Positions 1 to 10,300 of a stretch of DNA of 64,000 nt are shown here, piece by piece. Origin of the DNA: Sphingobacteriales bacterium 46-32 (GTDB lineage: Bacteria; Bacteroidota; Bacteroidia; Chitinophagales; Chitinophagaceae); assembly GCA_001898485.1 (NCBI GenBank), contig MKTY01000018.1:62001-126000 (forward strand), in the 5' to 3' direction. The notes under the pieces were generated by a model, which did not search any database, was not told where the DNA came from, and worked only from the letters and a program-made list of their open reading frames with translations. Made by a program: the position numbers and the translations under genes. Each line of letters opens with the position of its first letter. Within the stretch, counting starts at the first letter, position 1.

Positions 1-1358
1 AGCTTAATTACACGGCCACTACCGGCTACATGGATATCCGGGATGAAAAAGACACACTCAAAGCCAATCTCTTCTTTATTGCCTATACAAAAGATGGTGA
101 ACCGGACCCGGCCAAAAGACCTATCCTTTTTTCATTCAATGGAGGTCCCGGCTCATCCAGCGTATGGCTGCACATGGGTGCTCTTGGCCCCAAAATCGTG
201 AAGATGACAGATGAAGGCTACCCGTTGCCCCCTCCTTATAAATATGAAGATAACCCGCTGACCTGGCTCGATAAGGCCGATATCGTATTTATTGACCCGA
301 TGATGACCGGATATACCCGTCCCGCAGGCCGCACGTCTCAAAGCGACTTTACCGGTTATGATAATGACCTGCGTTTCGTAGGTGATTTTATCCGTCTTTA
401 TACCACACGGTACAAACGCTGGTCGTCGCCCAAGTTCATTGCCGGTGAAAGTTATGGCACCACCCGTGCCGCCGGCCTTTCCAATTACCTGCAGGACCGT
501 CATGGGTTGTATGTGAATGGTATTGTTCTTATCTCTGCAATCCTTGATTTTGGTACGGTGCGTACCGACAGGGGCAATGATCTGCCTTATGCGCTTCAAC
601 TGCCCACTTTTGCCGCTACCTCCTGGTATCATAAGAAACTCGGTAACCGCTATCCCTCACTGAGCAGTCTGCTGCAGCAGGTACAGCAGTTTGCCATGGG
701 ACCTTACCAGTCGGCCCTTATGAAAGGCGATCAGTTGCAGGGGGCAGAGCGCCAGGCCATCATCCAGCAATTGCAGGATTTTACCGGTCTTTCGAAAGAA
801 TATCTTGATGAAACCAATATCCGGCTTTCGGTAGGCCGCTTTAATAAGGAGCTGTTACGATCAGACAAGAAAACCGTAGGCCGCCTGGACTCCCGCATCG
901 TTGGGCAGGACTATGACCATGCCGGTGAGAGCTACGATTATGACCCCAGTTATGACCTGGCTATTTATGGTCCATATACCGCTGCGCTGAATGATTATGT
1001 GCGCCGGGAGCTGAAGTATGAGAATGATCTGCCTTATGAGATACTTACGGGTCGTGCCCGGCCCTGGGTCAACAGCCAGGATCGTTATCTCAATGTGGCC
1101 GAAAGTCTGCGTACCGCCATGGTAAAGAATCCAGCTCTGAAAGTATGGATCAGCAATGGTTATTATGATATGGCTACTCCCTACTTTGCTACCGACTATG
1201 TGATTCACCATATGTTTCTTCCCGAAAACCTGCGGGGCAATATCAGCTTTACTTATTATGAAGCAGGCCATATGATGTATATCCACAAACCATCGTTGCA
1301 GCAACTGAAAAAAGATTATTCCAAATTCATGGACCAGGTGAAAGCCTCCATTCAGTAA
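1..1358 (+). CDS. S10 family serine carboxypeptidase-like protein, 5' end outside window
   Basis: This is a secreted-type serine peptidase of family S10. The reading frame is open from the first bases of the window, so the N-terminus is missing; the internal ATG at 30 is not the likely start. Visible family marks are the oxyanion segment GGPGSSS near the start, the nucleophile motif GESYGTT, the Asp region NGYYDMATPYF and the His motif EAGHMMYIH close to the C-terminus, so the catalytic Ser-Asp-His triad is complete. The stop is followed after 4 bases by the next gene, which suggests one transcript. The family cleaves C-terminal residues, but bacterial members are poorly characterised and the substrate cannot be read from the sequence. 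Confidence 0.9.
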   Translation, partial: LNYTATTGYMDIRDEKDTLKANLFFIAYTKDGEPDPAKRPILFSFNGGPGSSSVWLHMGALGPKIVKMTDEGYPLPPPYKYEDNPLTWLDKADIVFIDPMMTGYTRPAGRTSQSDFTGYDNDLRFVGDFIRLYTTRYKRWSSPKFIAGESYGTTRAAGLSNYLQDRHGLYVNGIVLISAILDFGTVRTDRGNDLPYALQLPTFAATSWYHKKLGNRYPSLSSLLQQVQQFAMGPYQSALMKGDQLQGAERQAIIQQLQDFTGLSKEYLDETNIRLSVGRFNKELLRSDKKTVGRLDSRIVGQDYDHAGESYDYDPSYDLAIYGPYTAALNDYVRRELKYENDLPYEILTGRARPWVNSQDRYLNVAESLRTAMVKNPALKVWISNGYYDMATPYFATDYVIHHMFLPENLRGNISFTYYEAGHMMYIHKPSLQQLKKDYSKFMDQVKASIQ

Positions 1359-1362
1359 TGAT

Positions 1363-2667
1363 ATGAACCAACAACAACGCCGCGGTTTTCTCCGCAAACT
1401 GGGTGCCCTTACAGGTGCCGGTTTACTCGCTTCTGTTTCTCAGCAGGCACGTGCAGCCCGCCTCGACCGTGCCCTGCAGCAAGTAGCTCATCTCTCCGCC
1501 GATGAACTCGCTGCCGATGAAGATTTCTGGTACTATATTCAGCAATCATTTACCGTCAATCCCGGTATCATCAATCTCAACAACGGTGGCGTTTCGCCAG
1601 CACCCCGTACGGTGCAGGAGGCAATGAAACGTTATTATGATCTCAGCAATGAGGCACCCAGTTATTATATGTGGCGCGTGCTTGACCAGGGGCGTGAGCC
1701 ATTGCGCCGCAACCTGGCCCGCCTGGCAGGTTGCGATGCGGAAGAAATTGCCATAAACCGCAATTCATCCGAAGGCCTGGAAACGATCATCTTCGGGCTG
1801 CAGCTGAAAGCAGGCGATGAGGTAGTGGCCGCCCGGCAGGACTATCCCAATATGATCAATGCCTATAAACAGCGCGAGAAAAGGGATGGTATCAAAATGG
1901 TCTGGATCAACCTCGAGCTTCCCAGCGAAGACGAAGAATACCTGGTACAGCAATATGTAAAGGCATTTACACCACGTACCAAAGCGGTGCATATTACACA
2001 TATCATTAACTGGAATGGACAAATACTGCCTGTAAAGCGCATTGCACAGGAAGCGCATAAACGGGGTATCGAAGTAGTGGTGGATGGTGCGCACAGCTTT
2101 GCTCATTTTAAATTTTCCATTCCCGAACTCGATGCTGACTATTTTGCCAGTAGTCTGCATAAATGGTTGTATGCGCCTATCGGCAGCGGATTGTTATATG
2201 TAAAAAAAGACAAGATCAGTAAAATATATCCCCTGTTTGCCACCAGCGATGATCCGCTGAAACCCGATATCCGGAAATTTGAAGCGCTGGGAACCAGGCC
2301 GTTTTTTATTGAGCAGGCCATTGGCAAAGCGATCGAGTTTCATGAAATGATTGGCAGCGAACGCAAGGAAAAACGTTTACACTACCTTAAGAATTACTGG
2401 ATGGAAAAAGTGAAAGACCTGCCCGGCGTTAAACTCAATACCTCCCTGCACCCCCGTTGGGGTTGTGCTATTGGTAATATCGGTATAACCGGTAAAAAGC
2501 CGGGGGAACTGGATGGCTTCCTGTTTAACCAGTATAAAATACACACAGTGGGTATAGAATGGGAAAATATCAACGGTGTGCGCATTACACCCAATGTATA
2601 TACCAGCACGCGCGATCTGGATGTGCTGGTGGAAGGCATCGCAGCGTTTGTTAAAAAGAACGGATAG
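1363..2667 (+). CDS. Tat-exported class V aminotransferase (isopenicillin-N epimerase-like)
   Basis: This 434-residue PLP-dependent fold-type I enzyme belongs to the class V aminotransferase group that includes isopenicillin N epimerase and cysteine desulfurases. The N-terminus carries a twin-arginine signal (RRGFLRKLG followed by a hydrophobic stretch ending in QARA), so it is predicted to be folded with its cofactor and exported by Tat. The PLP lysine is in SSLHKWLYAPIGSG, preceded by the Asp-containing strand VVVDGAHSF. It starts 4 bases after the S10 peptidase stop, so the two are probably co-expressed. That pairing suggests periplasmic amino acid or peptide metabolism, but the reaction is unknown. 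The class is clear; the substrate is not. Confidence 0.88.
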   Translation: MNQQQRRGFLRKLGALTGAGLLASVSQQARAARLDRALQQVAHLSADELAADEDFWYYIQQSFTVNPGIINLNNGGVSPAPRTVQEAMKRYYDLSNEAPSYYMWRVLDQGREPLRRNLARLAGCDAEEIAINRNSSEGLETIIFGLQLKAGDEVVAARQDYPNMINAYKQREKRDGIKMVWINLELPSEDEEYLVQQYVKAFTPRTKAVHITHIINWNGQILPVKRIAQEAHKRGIEVVVDGAHSFAHFKFSIPELDADYFASSLHKWLYAPIGSGLLYVKKDKISKIYPLFATSDDPLKPDIRKFEALGTRPFFIEQAIGKAIEFHEMIGSERKEKRLHYLKNYWMEKVKDLPGVKLNTSLHPRWGCAIGNIGITGKKPGELDGFLFNQYKIHTVGIEWENINGVRITPNVYTSTRDLDVLVEGIAAFVKKNG

Positions 2668-2668
2668 T

Positions 2669-2756
2669 TTTATGTTTAAAGGGTATAAGGTGTTTAAAGT
2701 GTAATGGTACAATACCCGTTAAACCCTTTATACTCTTTATATCCTTTTATACTCCG
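2669..2756. repeat. Word-pair inverted repeat, locus A
   Basis: The left arm is made of purine-rich words such as GTTTAAAGGGTATAAGG. The right arm carries their complements (CCCTTTATACTCTTTATATCC). Pairing is imperfect because the words are degenerate. It lies between the aminotransferase stop and the SGNH hydrolase promoter and resembles the loci at 22941, 37831, 43081 and 53930. Confidence 0.6.
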
Positions 2757-2764
2757 TTTTTTTG

Positions 2765-2772
2765 TACCTTTT
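2765..2772 (+). promoter_or_regulatory. Possible -7 box (TACCTTTT) for the SGNH hydrolase
   Basis: TACCTTTT matches the Bacteroidota consensus TAnnTTTG except in the last base. Only 4 bases separate it from the ATG at 2777, so the transcript would have almost no leader. No clear -33 TTTG is seen. Confidence 0.35.
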
Positions 2773-2776
2773 CAAC

Positions 2777-3445
2777 ATGAAATATACACTCCTCCTCGCT
2801 ATGGCTTTTGCTGCGCTGGCTTTCGTACCACAGAAAAAAAAGCAGGTGATCTTTTTTGGTGATTCTATTACTGAAGCAGGTGTAAAACCAGGCGGCTATA
2901 TTACACTGGTAGATAGTTTGTGTAAAAACGAAAAACAGGATAGCCGTTTCCAGTTTACCGGAGCGGGTATCGGAGGCAATAAAGTATACGACCTGTATCT
3001 GCGGATGGAGGAAGACGTGTTGAAAAAAAATCCTGACGTGGTAGTGATTTATGTGGGGGTTAATGATGTGTGGCATAAATCCTCTTTTGGCACCGGCACG
3101 GATCCTGATAAGTTTGTGAAATTTTACCAGGCTATTATTAATAAGCTGAAGGAAAAAAATATCCAGGCTGTGCTGGTTACTCCGGCGGTAATAGGAGAGA
3201 AGGCCGATTTTTCGAATCCACAGGATGGCGATATGAATCAATACAGTCAGCTCATAAGAGACCTGGCACAGAAAAACAGCTTACCCCTGGTGGATCTTCG
3301 CCAGTTGTTTTTGGAGTATATCCGGAAAAATAACCCGTCTAATCAGGAGCGTAATATTCTGACTACCGACCGGGTACATCTTAATCAGAAAGGGAATCTG
3401 CTGGTGGCTGAAGCGATGTGGAAAGCGATAAAGGGTATCAACTGA
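2777..3445 (+). CDS. SGNH/GDSL-type esterase, secreted
   Basis: This 222-residue SGNH hydrolase has a short hydrophobic N-terminus (MKYTLLLAMAFAALAF) that looks like a signal peptide. Block I is FFGDSITEAG with the nucleophile Ser, block II is the GAGIGGNK Gly, block III is GVNDVW with its Asn, and block V is DRVHLNQKG with the Asp and His. All catalytic residues are therefore present. The family hydrolyses esters, often acetyl groups on carbohydrates, but the substrate cannot be told. I prefer the ATG at 2777; a TTG five codons upstream lies within the presumed promoter. It ends exactly against the converging gene at 3446. Confidence 0.88.
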   Translation: MKYTLLLAMAFAALAFVPQKKKQVIFFGDSITEAGVKPGGYITLVDSLCKNEKQDSRFQFTGAGIGGNKVYDLYLRMEEDVLKKNPDVVVIYVGVNDVWHKSSFGTGTDPDKFVKFYQAIINKLKEKNIQAVLVTPAVIGEKADFSNPQDGDMNQYSQLIRDLAQKNSLPLVDLRQLFLEYIRKNNPSNQERNILTTDRVHLNQKGNLLVAEAMWKAIKGIN

Positions 3446-4057
3446 TCAGAAGATACCCTGGTCCGATTCCCATTTGCGGGAGGTCTTACCATCGTGAAAG
3501 TAGACAGGGTACTGATTTTGCCGTGCCCAGCGGTAAATCTTTTTACGCAATAGTTTGGGATAAAAATGCTGGAAGATATTCTGATTTCTGCGGAGTCTTT
3601 TCAATAATCCCACTTCACTTAATACATGATAGCTGGCGGCTGCACAGCGCATGCCGAATATGGCATAGTCGTAAGGAGTTTGTTCCGAAAGTTCATCGAA
3701 CAAAATAAGCAGCTGGCTTTTTTGCAGTGCCGTCACAGGAATATGTACTTCGGCCCATTTGCTGGTCGCCGTGTCCCAGTACCGGGCGGGGTTGATTCGG
3801 AAATGTCCCGTGGGGCGGCCGTTTTGTGGCAGCAGGGGATTTTTGCCGGGCAAAAAATCCAGCACCTTACCATCCACTTCAATGTTTACGTGTCCGCCCT
3901 TGATGCCTCCGAATACTTTCTTTTCCGTGTCTTTATACCCTCTGGCAGGCCGGGAACCGTAAAGGAAATGCAGTTTGATCGTATCTGTTTGTGCCCACAG
4001 CAAAAAAGGAGCGATACCCAACAGGCCGGTAATAAGGAGTTTGATGAGGCTATACAT
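3446..4057 (-). CDS. Secreted protein of unknown function
   Basis: This 203-residue protein has a signal peptide (MYSLIKLLITGLLGIAPFLLWAQ). I do not recognise the family with certainty. It contains GGIKGGHVNIEVDGKV, where a His sits before a beta strand, and later GMRCAAASYHVLSEVG, where a Cys begins a helix. A Cys helix and a His strand are reminiscent of papain-like folds such as Lnb/DUF4105 or NlpC, here in the order His then Cys; this is only a structural guess. The C-terminus is rich in Arg, Lys and Trp. It converges on the SGNH gene with no gap, and 21 bases separate its start from the stop of the alpha/beta hydrolase gene upstream. Confidence 0.6.
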   Translation of the reverse strand: MYSLIKLLITGLLGIAPFLLWAQTDTIKLHFLYGSRPARGYKDTEKKVFGGIKGGHVNIEVDGKVLDFLPGKNPLLPQNGRPTGHFRINPARYWDTATSKWAEVHIPVTALQKSQLLILFDELSEQTPYDYAIFGMRCAAASYHVLSEVGLLKRLRRNQNIFQHFYPKLLRKKIYRWARQNQYPVYFHDGKTSRKWESDQGIF

Positions 4058-4078
4058 ATCTGAATTTACAATACCTGG

Positions 4079-4744
4079 TCAATAAATGACCGTGCCTGGA
4101 GAGAGGATATGATTTTTTAACAATTGTGAAATGGTTTCCGGGTATTCCAGTGGCAGAAGGTGGCCGCCTCCCTGAATTTTATGCGTTGTGATACCTGCAG
4201 GGCAGGGGAGTACCCTGTCTTTTGTACCGTGAATATGGATAATACCGGGAGGGAGTGCCGAAGCTGTTTTCCAGTGCAGGATCGACCAGATCGCCCATCG
4301 TACAAAATCGCTGTCGGTATTTTGTACAATTTGGTTAAACGTTTGTCTCCCCGCAGCAGAGCGTACGCCAAATAACCATTGACTGATGAAATTTCCCGGC
4401 AAAAGCAGGGGGCGCGGCAGTACCCGGTACAATGGCAGGTATTTTCCCAGTCGGTACCACCGGGGCAGTTCCTTACTGTTTTGTATGCTGGCCAGCAATA
4501 TTATCGTGACCGATGGATCAACACGCAGCATTTCGGCAGCCAGCATTCCTCCAAATGAGATGCCTACAATGATGGGAGAAGTATCGCCGATCTGCCGGCG
4601 AAGCCTTGCTGCATAAGCCGGTAAAGACTCTTTACTCAGCGGTCTTATCCATCTTACGAAAACAGGTTCGCACCACGTCAGATCGAGCTTTTCAAATACA
4701 CGTTTATCAGCTCCCAGCCCACTGATAAAATAAACCCGCTGCAT
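4079..4744 (-). CDS. Alpha/beta hydrolase fold protein
   Basis: This 221-residue cytoplasmic-looking hydrolase has no signal peptide. The early HG-like loop FISGLGADKRVFEKL and the nucleophile elbow GISFGGMLAAE identify the alpha/beta hydrolase fold. The C-terminal part GTKDRVLPCP and then GGGHLLPLEYPE supplies the acidic and His positions of the triad. The start lies 10 bases after the stop of tyrS on the same strand, so it is probably transcribed with it. The substrate is unknown. Confidence 0.82.
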   Translation of the reverse strand: MQRVYFISGLGADKRVFEKLDLTWCEPVFVRWIRPLSKESLPAYAARLRRQIGDTSPIIVGISFGGMLAAEMLRVDPSVTIILLASIQNSKELPRWYRLGKYLPLYRVLPRPLLLPGNFISQWLFGVRSAAGRQTFNQIVQNTDSDFVRWAIWSILHWKTASALPPGIIHIHGTKDRVLPCPAGITTHKIQGGGHLLPLEYPETISQLLKNHILSPGTVIY

Positions 4745-4754
4745 AAGGTGGAGA

Positions 4755-6032
4755 TTACTGAACCTCTACGAGGTAATAATTCCTTCGCCCTTTCTGTACG
4801 AGAATATATTTATCATGCAACAGCTGCTGTGCAGAAACTATTTCCTGAACCGCTTCTATCTTATGGCGATTGATACTTACGCCACCACCCTGTACTGTTT
4901 TGCGGGCTTCACCCTTGCTGGGGAAGATGCCTGTCTCTGCCAGGAAACTCACCACATCGGGCGATTCGGCGAGGCGTGCTGCGGTGTAAGGAATTTTGAC
5001 TATTCCGGAAAGGCTTTCCAGGTCTTCAATACTCATTGACTCAGCTGGAGCAGATTGGTTGGCAAAGATTTTCTGAGTGGTTTCAAGTGCTTTGGCCAGT
5101 TCTGCTTCGCCGTGTACAAACCGTGTTACTTCTTCGGCCAGTCTTTTTTGTAAAGTCTGTTTACCGGGGTCCTGCTGGTGTGCGGCCAGCAGTTCATCTA
5201 CTGTTGGTTTATCGAGAAAGGTGAAAATCTTAATCCATTTTTCGGCATCGGCATCGGAAGCCCGGATCCAGAACTGGTAAAAATCGTAGGCAGATGTCTT
5301 TTCGGGGTCGAGCCATACATTGCCCTGTTCTGTTTTTCCAAACTTGGTACCGTCTGCTTTGGTAATGAGCGGGCAGGTGAAGGCAAAGGCTTCGCCACCG
5401 GCTTTCCGGCGTACCAGTTCTGTTCCCGTGGTGATATTGCCCCACTGATCGCTGCCGCCCATTTGCAGTTTACAGTTTTTATGGGTATAAAGCCACCAAA
5501 AGTCATATCCCTGCATGAGCTGGTAGGCAAATTCGGTATAGCTGAGGCCTACTTCGCCTTCAATCCTCTTTTTCACACTATCCTTTGCCATCATATAATT
5601 GATGGTGATATGTTTGCCGGTATCGCGCAGGAAGTCGATGAAGCTGATGGTTTTGAACCAGTCATAGTTATTGGCCATTTCGGCGGCATTGGGTTTGGCC
5701 GGGTCAAAATCGAGGTAACGTTCCAGTTGAGCCTTTACGCCTGCCACATTGCGGTTGAGGGTAGCCTCATCGAGCAGGTTACGTTCCTGGCTTTTGCCGC
5801 TGGGGTCGCCTACCATGCCGGTAGCTCCGCCTACCAGGGCAATGGGTTTATGGCCGGCGCGCTGCAGGTGTACGAGCAGCAGGATTGGCACCAGGCTGCC
5901 GATATGCAGGCTTTCGGCAGTAGGGTCAAAGCCGATATAGGCAGTGGTCATTTCTTTTTTCAACTGCTCTTCCGTTCCGGGCATCATATCCTGGATCATG
6001 CCCCGCCAGCGTAATTCTTCTATGAGGTTCAT
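4755..6032 (-). CDS. tyrS: Tyrosyl-tRNA synthetase
   Basis: This 425-residue class I aminoacyl-tRNA synthetase charges tRNA-Tyr with tyrosine. The HIGH-type motif appears as HIGSLVPI and the KMSKS-type motif as KFGKTEQG. The tyrosine-binding region includes GGSDQWGNI and YQLMQGYDFWWL. The C-terminal 70 residues (SKGEARKTVQGGGVSINRHK and on) form the S4-like RNA-binding domain. The length is normal for the bacterial TyrRS group. It precedes an alpha/beta hydrolase gene on the same strand and is divergent from porV2. A matching tRNA-Tyr gene lies at 20983. Confidence 0.97.
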   Translation of the reverse strand: MNLIEELRWRGMIQDMMPGTEEQLKKEMTTAYIGFDPTAESLHIGSLVPILLLVHLQRAGHKPIALVGGATGMVGDPSGKSQERNLLDEATLNRNVAGVKAQLERYLDFDPAKPNAAEMANNYDWFKTISFIDFLRDTGKHITINYMMAKDSVKKRIEGEVGLSYTEFAYQLMQGYDFWWLYTHKNCKLQMGGSDQWGNITTGTELVRRKAGGEAFAFTCPLITKADGTKFGKTEQGNVWLDPEKTSAYDFYQFWIRASDADAEKWIKIFTFLDKPTVDELLAAHQQDPGKQTLQKRLAEEVTRFVHGEAELAKALETTQKIFANQSAPAESMSIEDLESLSGIVKIPYTAARLAESPDVVSFLAETGIFPSKGEARKTVQGGGVSINRHKIEAVQEIVSAQQLLHDKYILVQKGRRNYYLVEVQ

Positions 6033-6056
6033 TGCTTTAAATCAAAAATTTAGGCG

Positions 6057-6064
6057 CAAAAGTA
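6057..6064 (-). promoter_or_regulatory. Candidate -7 box for tyrS (TACTTTTG)
   Basis: On the minus strand TACTTTTG fits TAnnTTTG and would place transcription about 20 bases before the tyrS ATG. No clear -33 box was found. Confidence 0.45.
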
Positions 6065-6157
6065 AGTCAGATAAGGGGAGCGGCCCTGCTGAATGCAATA
6101 TTTTTCTAAACACTTCGTTTTCAATGGCTGGGTTTTTCCCTTAGTAAAACTATGATT

Positions 6158-6202
6158 TTACAGGGTGATGATCTAATTTTACAGGCCGACTTGACCCTGT
6201 AA
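6158..6202. repeat. Inverted repeat in the tyrS-porV2 divergent region
   Basis: TTACAGGGT (6158-6166) and ACCCTGTAA (6194-6202) are a perfect 9-bp inverted repeat separated by 27 bases. A further partial copy, TTACAGG, lies between them. It sits between two divergent starts and could be an operator or a leader hairpin for porV2. Confidence 0.5.
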
Positions 6203-6241
6203 GACTGCAACTTATTAATTGCTTATTAGAAAACGATCCGA

Positions 6242-7360
6242 ATGAAGTCGCTCCGTTTATACCTTGTCCTGATGGGAACATTGTGTTCTGTGTGTTCCTT
6301 TTCTCAATTCCGTAAGTACTCCAACGAATTTTTGAATATTGGCGCCGGTGCCAGGGGGCTGGCGATGGGTAGTGCCCAGGTAGCTTCTGTGCAGGATGGC
6401 ACTTCTGGCTACTGGAATCCTGCAGGCCTGGTTGGCGTCAAGGATTATACACAGCTCAATCTGATGCATGCCGAATATTTTGCCGGGATAGGTAAATATG
6501 ATTTTGCCAGCATTGCGTTTCCTTCGGCCAATAATAAAAGAACATTTGCTATTACGGGACTGCGCTTTGCGGTAGATGATATCATGAATACGCTGTTCCT
6601 GGTTGAGCCGGACGGATCGATCAACTACAATAATATCCAGGCGTTTTCATCGGCCGACTATGCGTTTATGCTCTCTTTTGCCCAGCGCCTTAAGGATACA
6701 GAGAAGAAAAAAGTACAGTTTGGCATCAATGCCAAAGTGATTCATCGGAATGTAGGCAAGTTTGCCAGGGCCTGGGGATTTGGGATAGATGCGGGTCTGC
6801 AGGTGCATCAGGGCAAATGGCGCTTTGGAATTACCGGCCGCGATATCACTACCACTTTCAACTCCTGGTCATTTAGCTTTACTGAGCGCGAAAAAGAAGC
6901 GCTGTATCTAACTAATAATGAAATACCCGTTAAGTCGACCGAAATGACCGCACCCCGCCTGGTGCTGGGCATTGCGCGCGAGTTCAGGCTTAGCAAGAAG
7001 ACCAGTCTGCTGGCAGAGACCAATGTGGATCTCACCTTTGACGGTAAACGCAATACAGTGATCAGTGCCGACCCTGTAAGTGCCGATCCCAAGCTTGGAC
7101 TGGAGTTGAATGTAAATAATGTATTCTTTCTGCGTGGCGGTATCAATAATTTTCAGCGTGCACTGGCCGATGGCGATACGCTCAACCAGAAGAAGGTGTG
7201 GATTTATCAACCCAGTGCCGGGGCCGGATTCAAGATACAGAATGTGACGGTCGATTATGCATTTACCAATCTGGCCAACCAATCCAATCCATTGTTTACA
7301 CACGTATTTTCACTGCGGCTCAACCTTGTGCCGCAGGATAAGAATAAAAAGAAGAAGTGA
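6242..7360 (+). CDS. porV2: PorV2-like outer-membrane protein (type IX secretion relative)
   Basis: This 372-residue protein has a signal peptide (ending CSFSQ) and the typical opening of the PorV/PorQ family: LNIGAGARGLAMGSAQVAS followed by YWNPAGL. The remainder alternates short beta-strand-like segments, as expected for an FadL-like barrel. The partner is the large C25-family protein that starts 25 bases downstream; in the known type IX system PorV is the outer-membrane shuttle that hands cargo to the sortase PorU. The symbol follows the naming used for this second pair in Bacteroidota. The role is inferred from family and pairing. Confidence 0.8.
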   Translation: MKSLRLYLVLMGTLCSVCSFSQFRKYSNEFLNIGAGARGLAMGSAQVASVQDGTSGYWNPAGLVGVKDYTQLNLMHAEYFAGIGKYDFASIAFPSANNKRTFAITGLRFAVDDIMNTLFLVEPDGSINYNNIQAFSSADYAFMLSFAQRLKDTEKKKVQFGINAKVIHRNVGKFARAWGFGIDAGLQVHQGKWRFGITGRDITTTFNSWSFSFTEREKEALYLTNNEIPVKSTEMTAPRLVLGIAREFRLSKKTSLLAETNVDLTFDGKRNTVISADPVSADPKLGLELNVNNVFFLRGGINNFQRALADGDTLNQKKVWIYQPSAGAGFKIQNVTVDYAFTNLANQSNPLFTHVFSLRLNLVPQDKNKKKK

Positions 7361-7385
7361 TCTGTACGCTTAATACCCGAACTAC

Positions 7386-10300
7386 ATGAAACGAATTTTA
7401 CTGCTTGTATTTATCCTCACATCAGTGCTGTCTCAAGCGCAGAATTACAACAATGAGTGGATTGATTATAATAAGACCTACTATAAGTTTAAGGTTGGAG
7501 CAACCGGTTTTTATCGCATTTCTGTGGACGCACTGGGAACTATAGGTCTATCAAATGTGAATGCTAATCATTTTCAGTTGTGGCACAATGGTGTCGAAGT
7601 ACCACTTTATACTACGTCGGAAAATGCGCCATTGAATGCCGGAGGATATCTGGAATTTTGGGGTGAAATGAATGATGGTTTGCCGGATAAGCCTTTATAC
7701 AGACAGCCGGAATGGCAGTTGAATGAGCGAGCTAGTCTTCAAACGGACACATCTGTCTATTATCTTACTATCAATTCTGACGGAAATAACAGGCGGCTTG
7801 TTACGACAGTCAACGATGTAGCGGGAAATACACTTCCTGCTGAGCCTTATTTAATGTATACAGTAGAGACAAATCATAAGATACGGATCAATCCTGGAAG
7901 GGCGGAGTTGGTGGGAACATCTTATACCTATTCTTCATCGTATGATTATGGAGAAGGGTATACATCGGCTGAGCTTATATCCGGAGGAGCCAGTTATGCG
8001 GCTGTTTATTCGCTGATGCGTCCTTATACCGGAGCAGGAGCACCAGATCCCGAGTTCAGAATACATGCTTCGGGCAATACAGTCAATCCGCGATACTTTC
8101 GTGTGTTGCTTAATAATGATAGCCTGATGGGGCCTACTATGGATTATTTCGATTATGTAAAGGCTACCCAAACATTTCCTATTTCGAAAATAGCCGCTTC
8201 TGGATCATTGAGTATCAATGTATCTAACAGGAGTGCCGTTTCTGGTGACAGGATGGTCATGCATTATATGAGTGTAACATATCCACGGTTATTTAATTTT
8301 AATGCAGCTTCTGTATTTTCATTTAGTCTGCCTGCCACTGCTGTCGGTAATTTTCTAGTAATAGATAATTTTCAGGCGGTAGCCGGAACTTATCCTGTCT
8401 TATACGATCTGACCAATGGAAAGCGGTATGTTGCTACAACTACAACCGCACCTTTCCGATTTAGGATAGATCCATCCGCTACTACTCGCCAGCTGATACT
8501 GGTAAATCAATCCCCTTCTAATTTTAAAGCGATTGGTAGCTTTGAGCAGCGCGATTTTATCAATTATGGAGATCCTTCTAATCAGGGAGATTTTCTCATT
8601 ATTACAAATCAGGTACTTACAGGTCTTTCGGGTGGTGCTGATCCTGTTGAAGATTACCGGCAATATAGAAGTTCGGCTCAAGGGGGCGGATATGCTGCAA
8701 AAGTCTATTTGATTGATCAACTGGAAGATCAGTTTGCATTTGGAATAAAAATGCATCCTCTTTCAATCAGGAATTTTGTTCGTTGGGCCCGTAATACCTA
8801 TTCTAATCCTGTAAAAGATGTATTACTCATTGGGAAAGGAGTGATATACAGCCAATTTAGGACCAATGAATCGAACCCTAATATCAAATTACTTTCGCTT
8901 GTACCGACTTTTGGAAACCCCGCTTCCGACAATTTGCTTACTGCGGAAGGAAGCAGTTCGATGCCACTTACACCAATCGGTCGTATTTCAGCTATTTCAA
9001 AAGATGAAGTTTATGCCTATCTGGCAAAACTAAAGGAGTATGAACAATTGTATAATTTTTCATCACCTGTGTTGGCCGAAAAGGGGTGGATGAAAAATAT
9101 TATTCATGTTGTGGGTGCGGGAGATAATAACACAAGCAGCCTGCTTACTGCAGCTTTGGAAGGCCAGAAAAAGATCATTGAAGATTCTTTGTATGCGGGC
9201 AATGTGCACACTTTTTCTAAAACCTCGGCTGATGCAGTTCAACAGGTAGCCAGTGTACGATTGAATAGTCTGTTTAAAGAAGGTGTAGGTGTTCTTACTT
9301 ATTTTGGGCACTCATCTTCAAATGCGCTGGAGTTTAACCTTGATAATCCTCAGGCATACGACAATCCCGGAAAATACCCTGTATTTATTGTGATGGGGTG
9401 TAATGCGGGTAGTTTTTATAACTACAACGTAGCCAGGCTTTCAACCAAAGAAACAATTTCTGAAAAATATGTACTGGCCGAGGGCAGAGGAGCAGTAGCA
9501 TTCATGGCGAGTACTCACCTGGGTATTATTCATTATCTGGATATTTATAATACACGCAACTACCGGGCTATGAGCCAGACTCAATATGGGAAAACGCTTG
9601 GCGAAACCATGGATGAGGCCATTCGTCAGACATTTGCTCTTACAACAGAAAATGACTTTTATGCACGATTTCAGTGCGAACAATTTACCCTTCATGGTGA
9701 TCCGGCTGTAAAATATTATACTTCTCCAAAGCCAGATTATGTTATTGAAGATGCAATGGTAAGTGTCGATCCGAAGTATATTCCTGTATCCGAAACTGAA
9801 TTCAGAGTGACTGCCAAATTTGCCAATCTTGGCCGTTCACTAAACCGTTCCGTTGTTGTGGAATTAAAGCGGACCTATCCCAATCATCATGTTGAGGTTA
9901 TTAAAAGAGATACAATTATCTTCAAAACCTTTCAGGATTCTCTGGTTTATACTCTTCCAGTTATTTCTACACGTGATAAAGGTCTGAACAAGATTAGTGT
10001 GACTATCGATCCGGAAAATCAGATTGATGAGCTTTACGAAACAAATAACAGTGTTACCCGTGACGTTTATATAATTGAAGAAGATATAAGACCGGTTTCC
10101 CCATATCCTTATTCTATCATAAATCAGCAAGGGATCAAACTGGCGGTTTCTACTGCCAATCCATTCTCTACCAACCATACTTACATGATGGAGATAGATA
10201 CTACAGAAGACTTTAATTCTTCATTAAAGGTCATCAAAACAGTACAGGCACCGGGAGGGTATATTGAATTTACCCCAGGTATTACTTTTACAGATAGCAC

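Noticed and set aside
5178-6014. Long plus-strand open frame opposite tyrS (278 codons)
   Set aside because: It lies entirely within tyrS on the other strand and has no family motif; codon bias of the true gene produces it.
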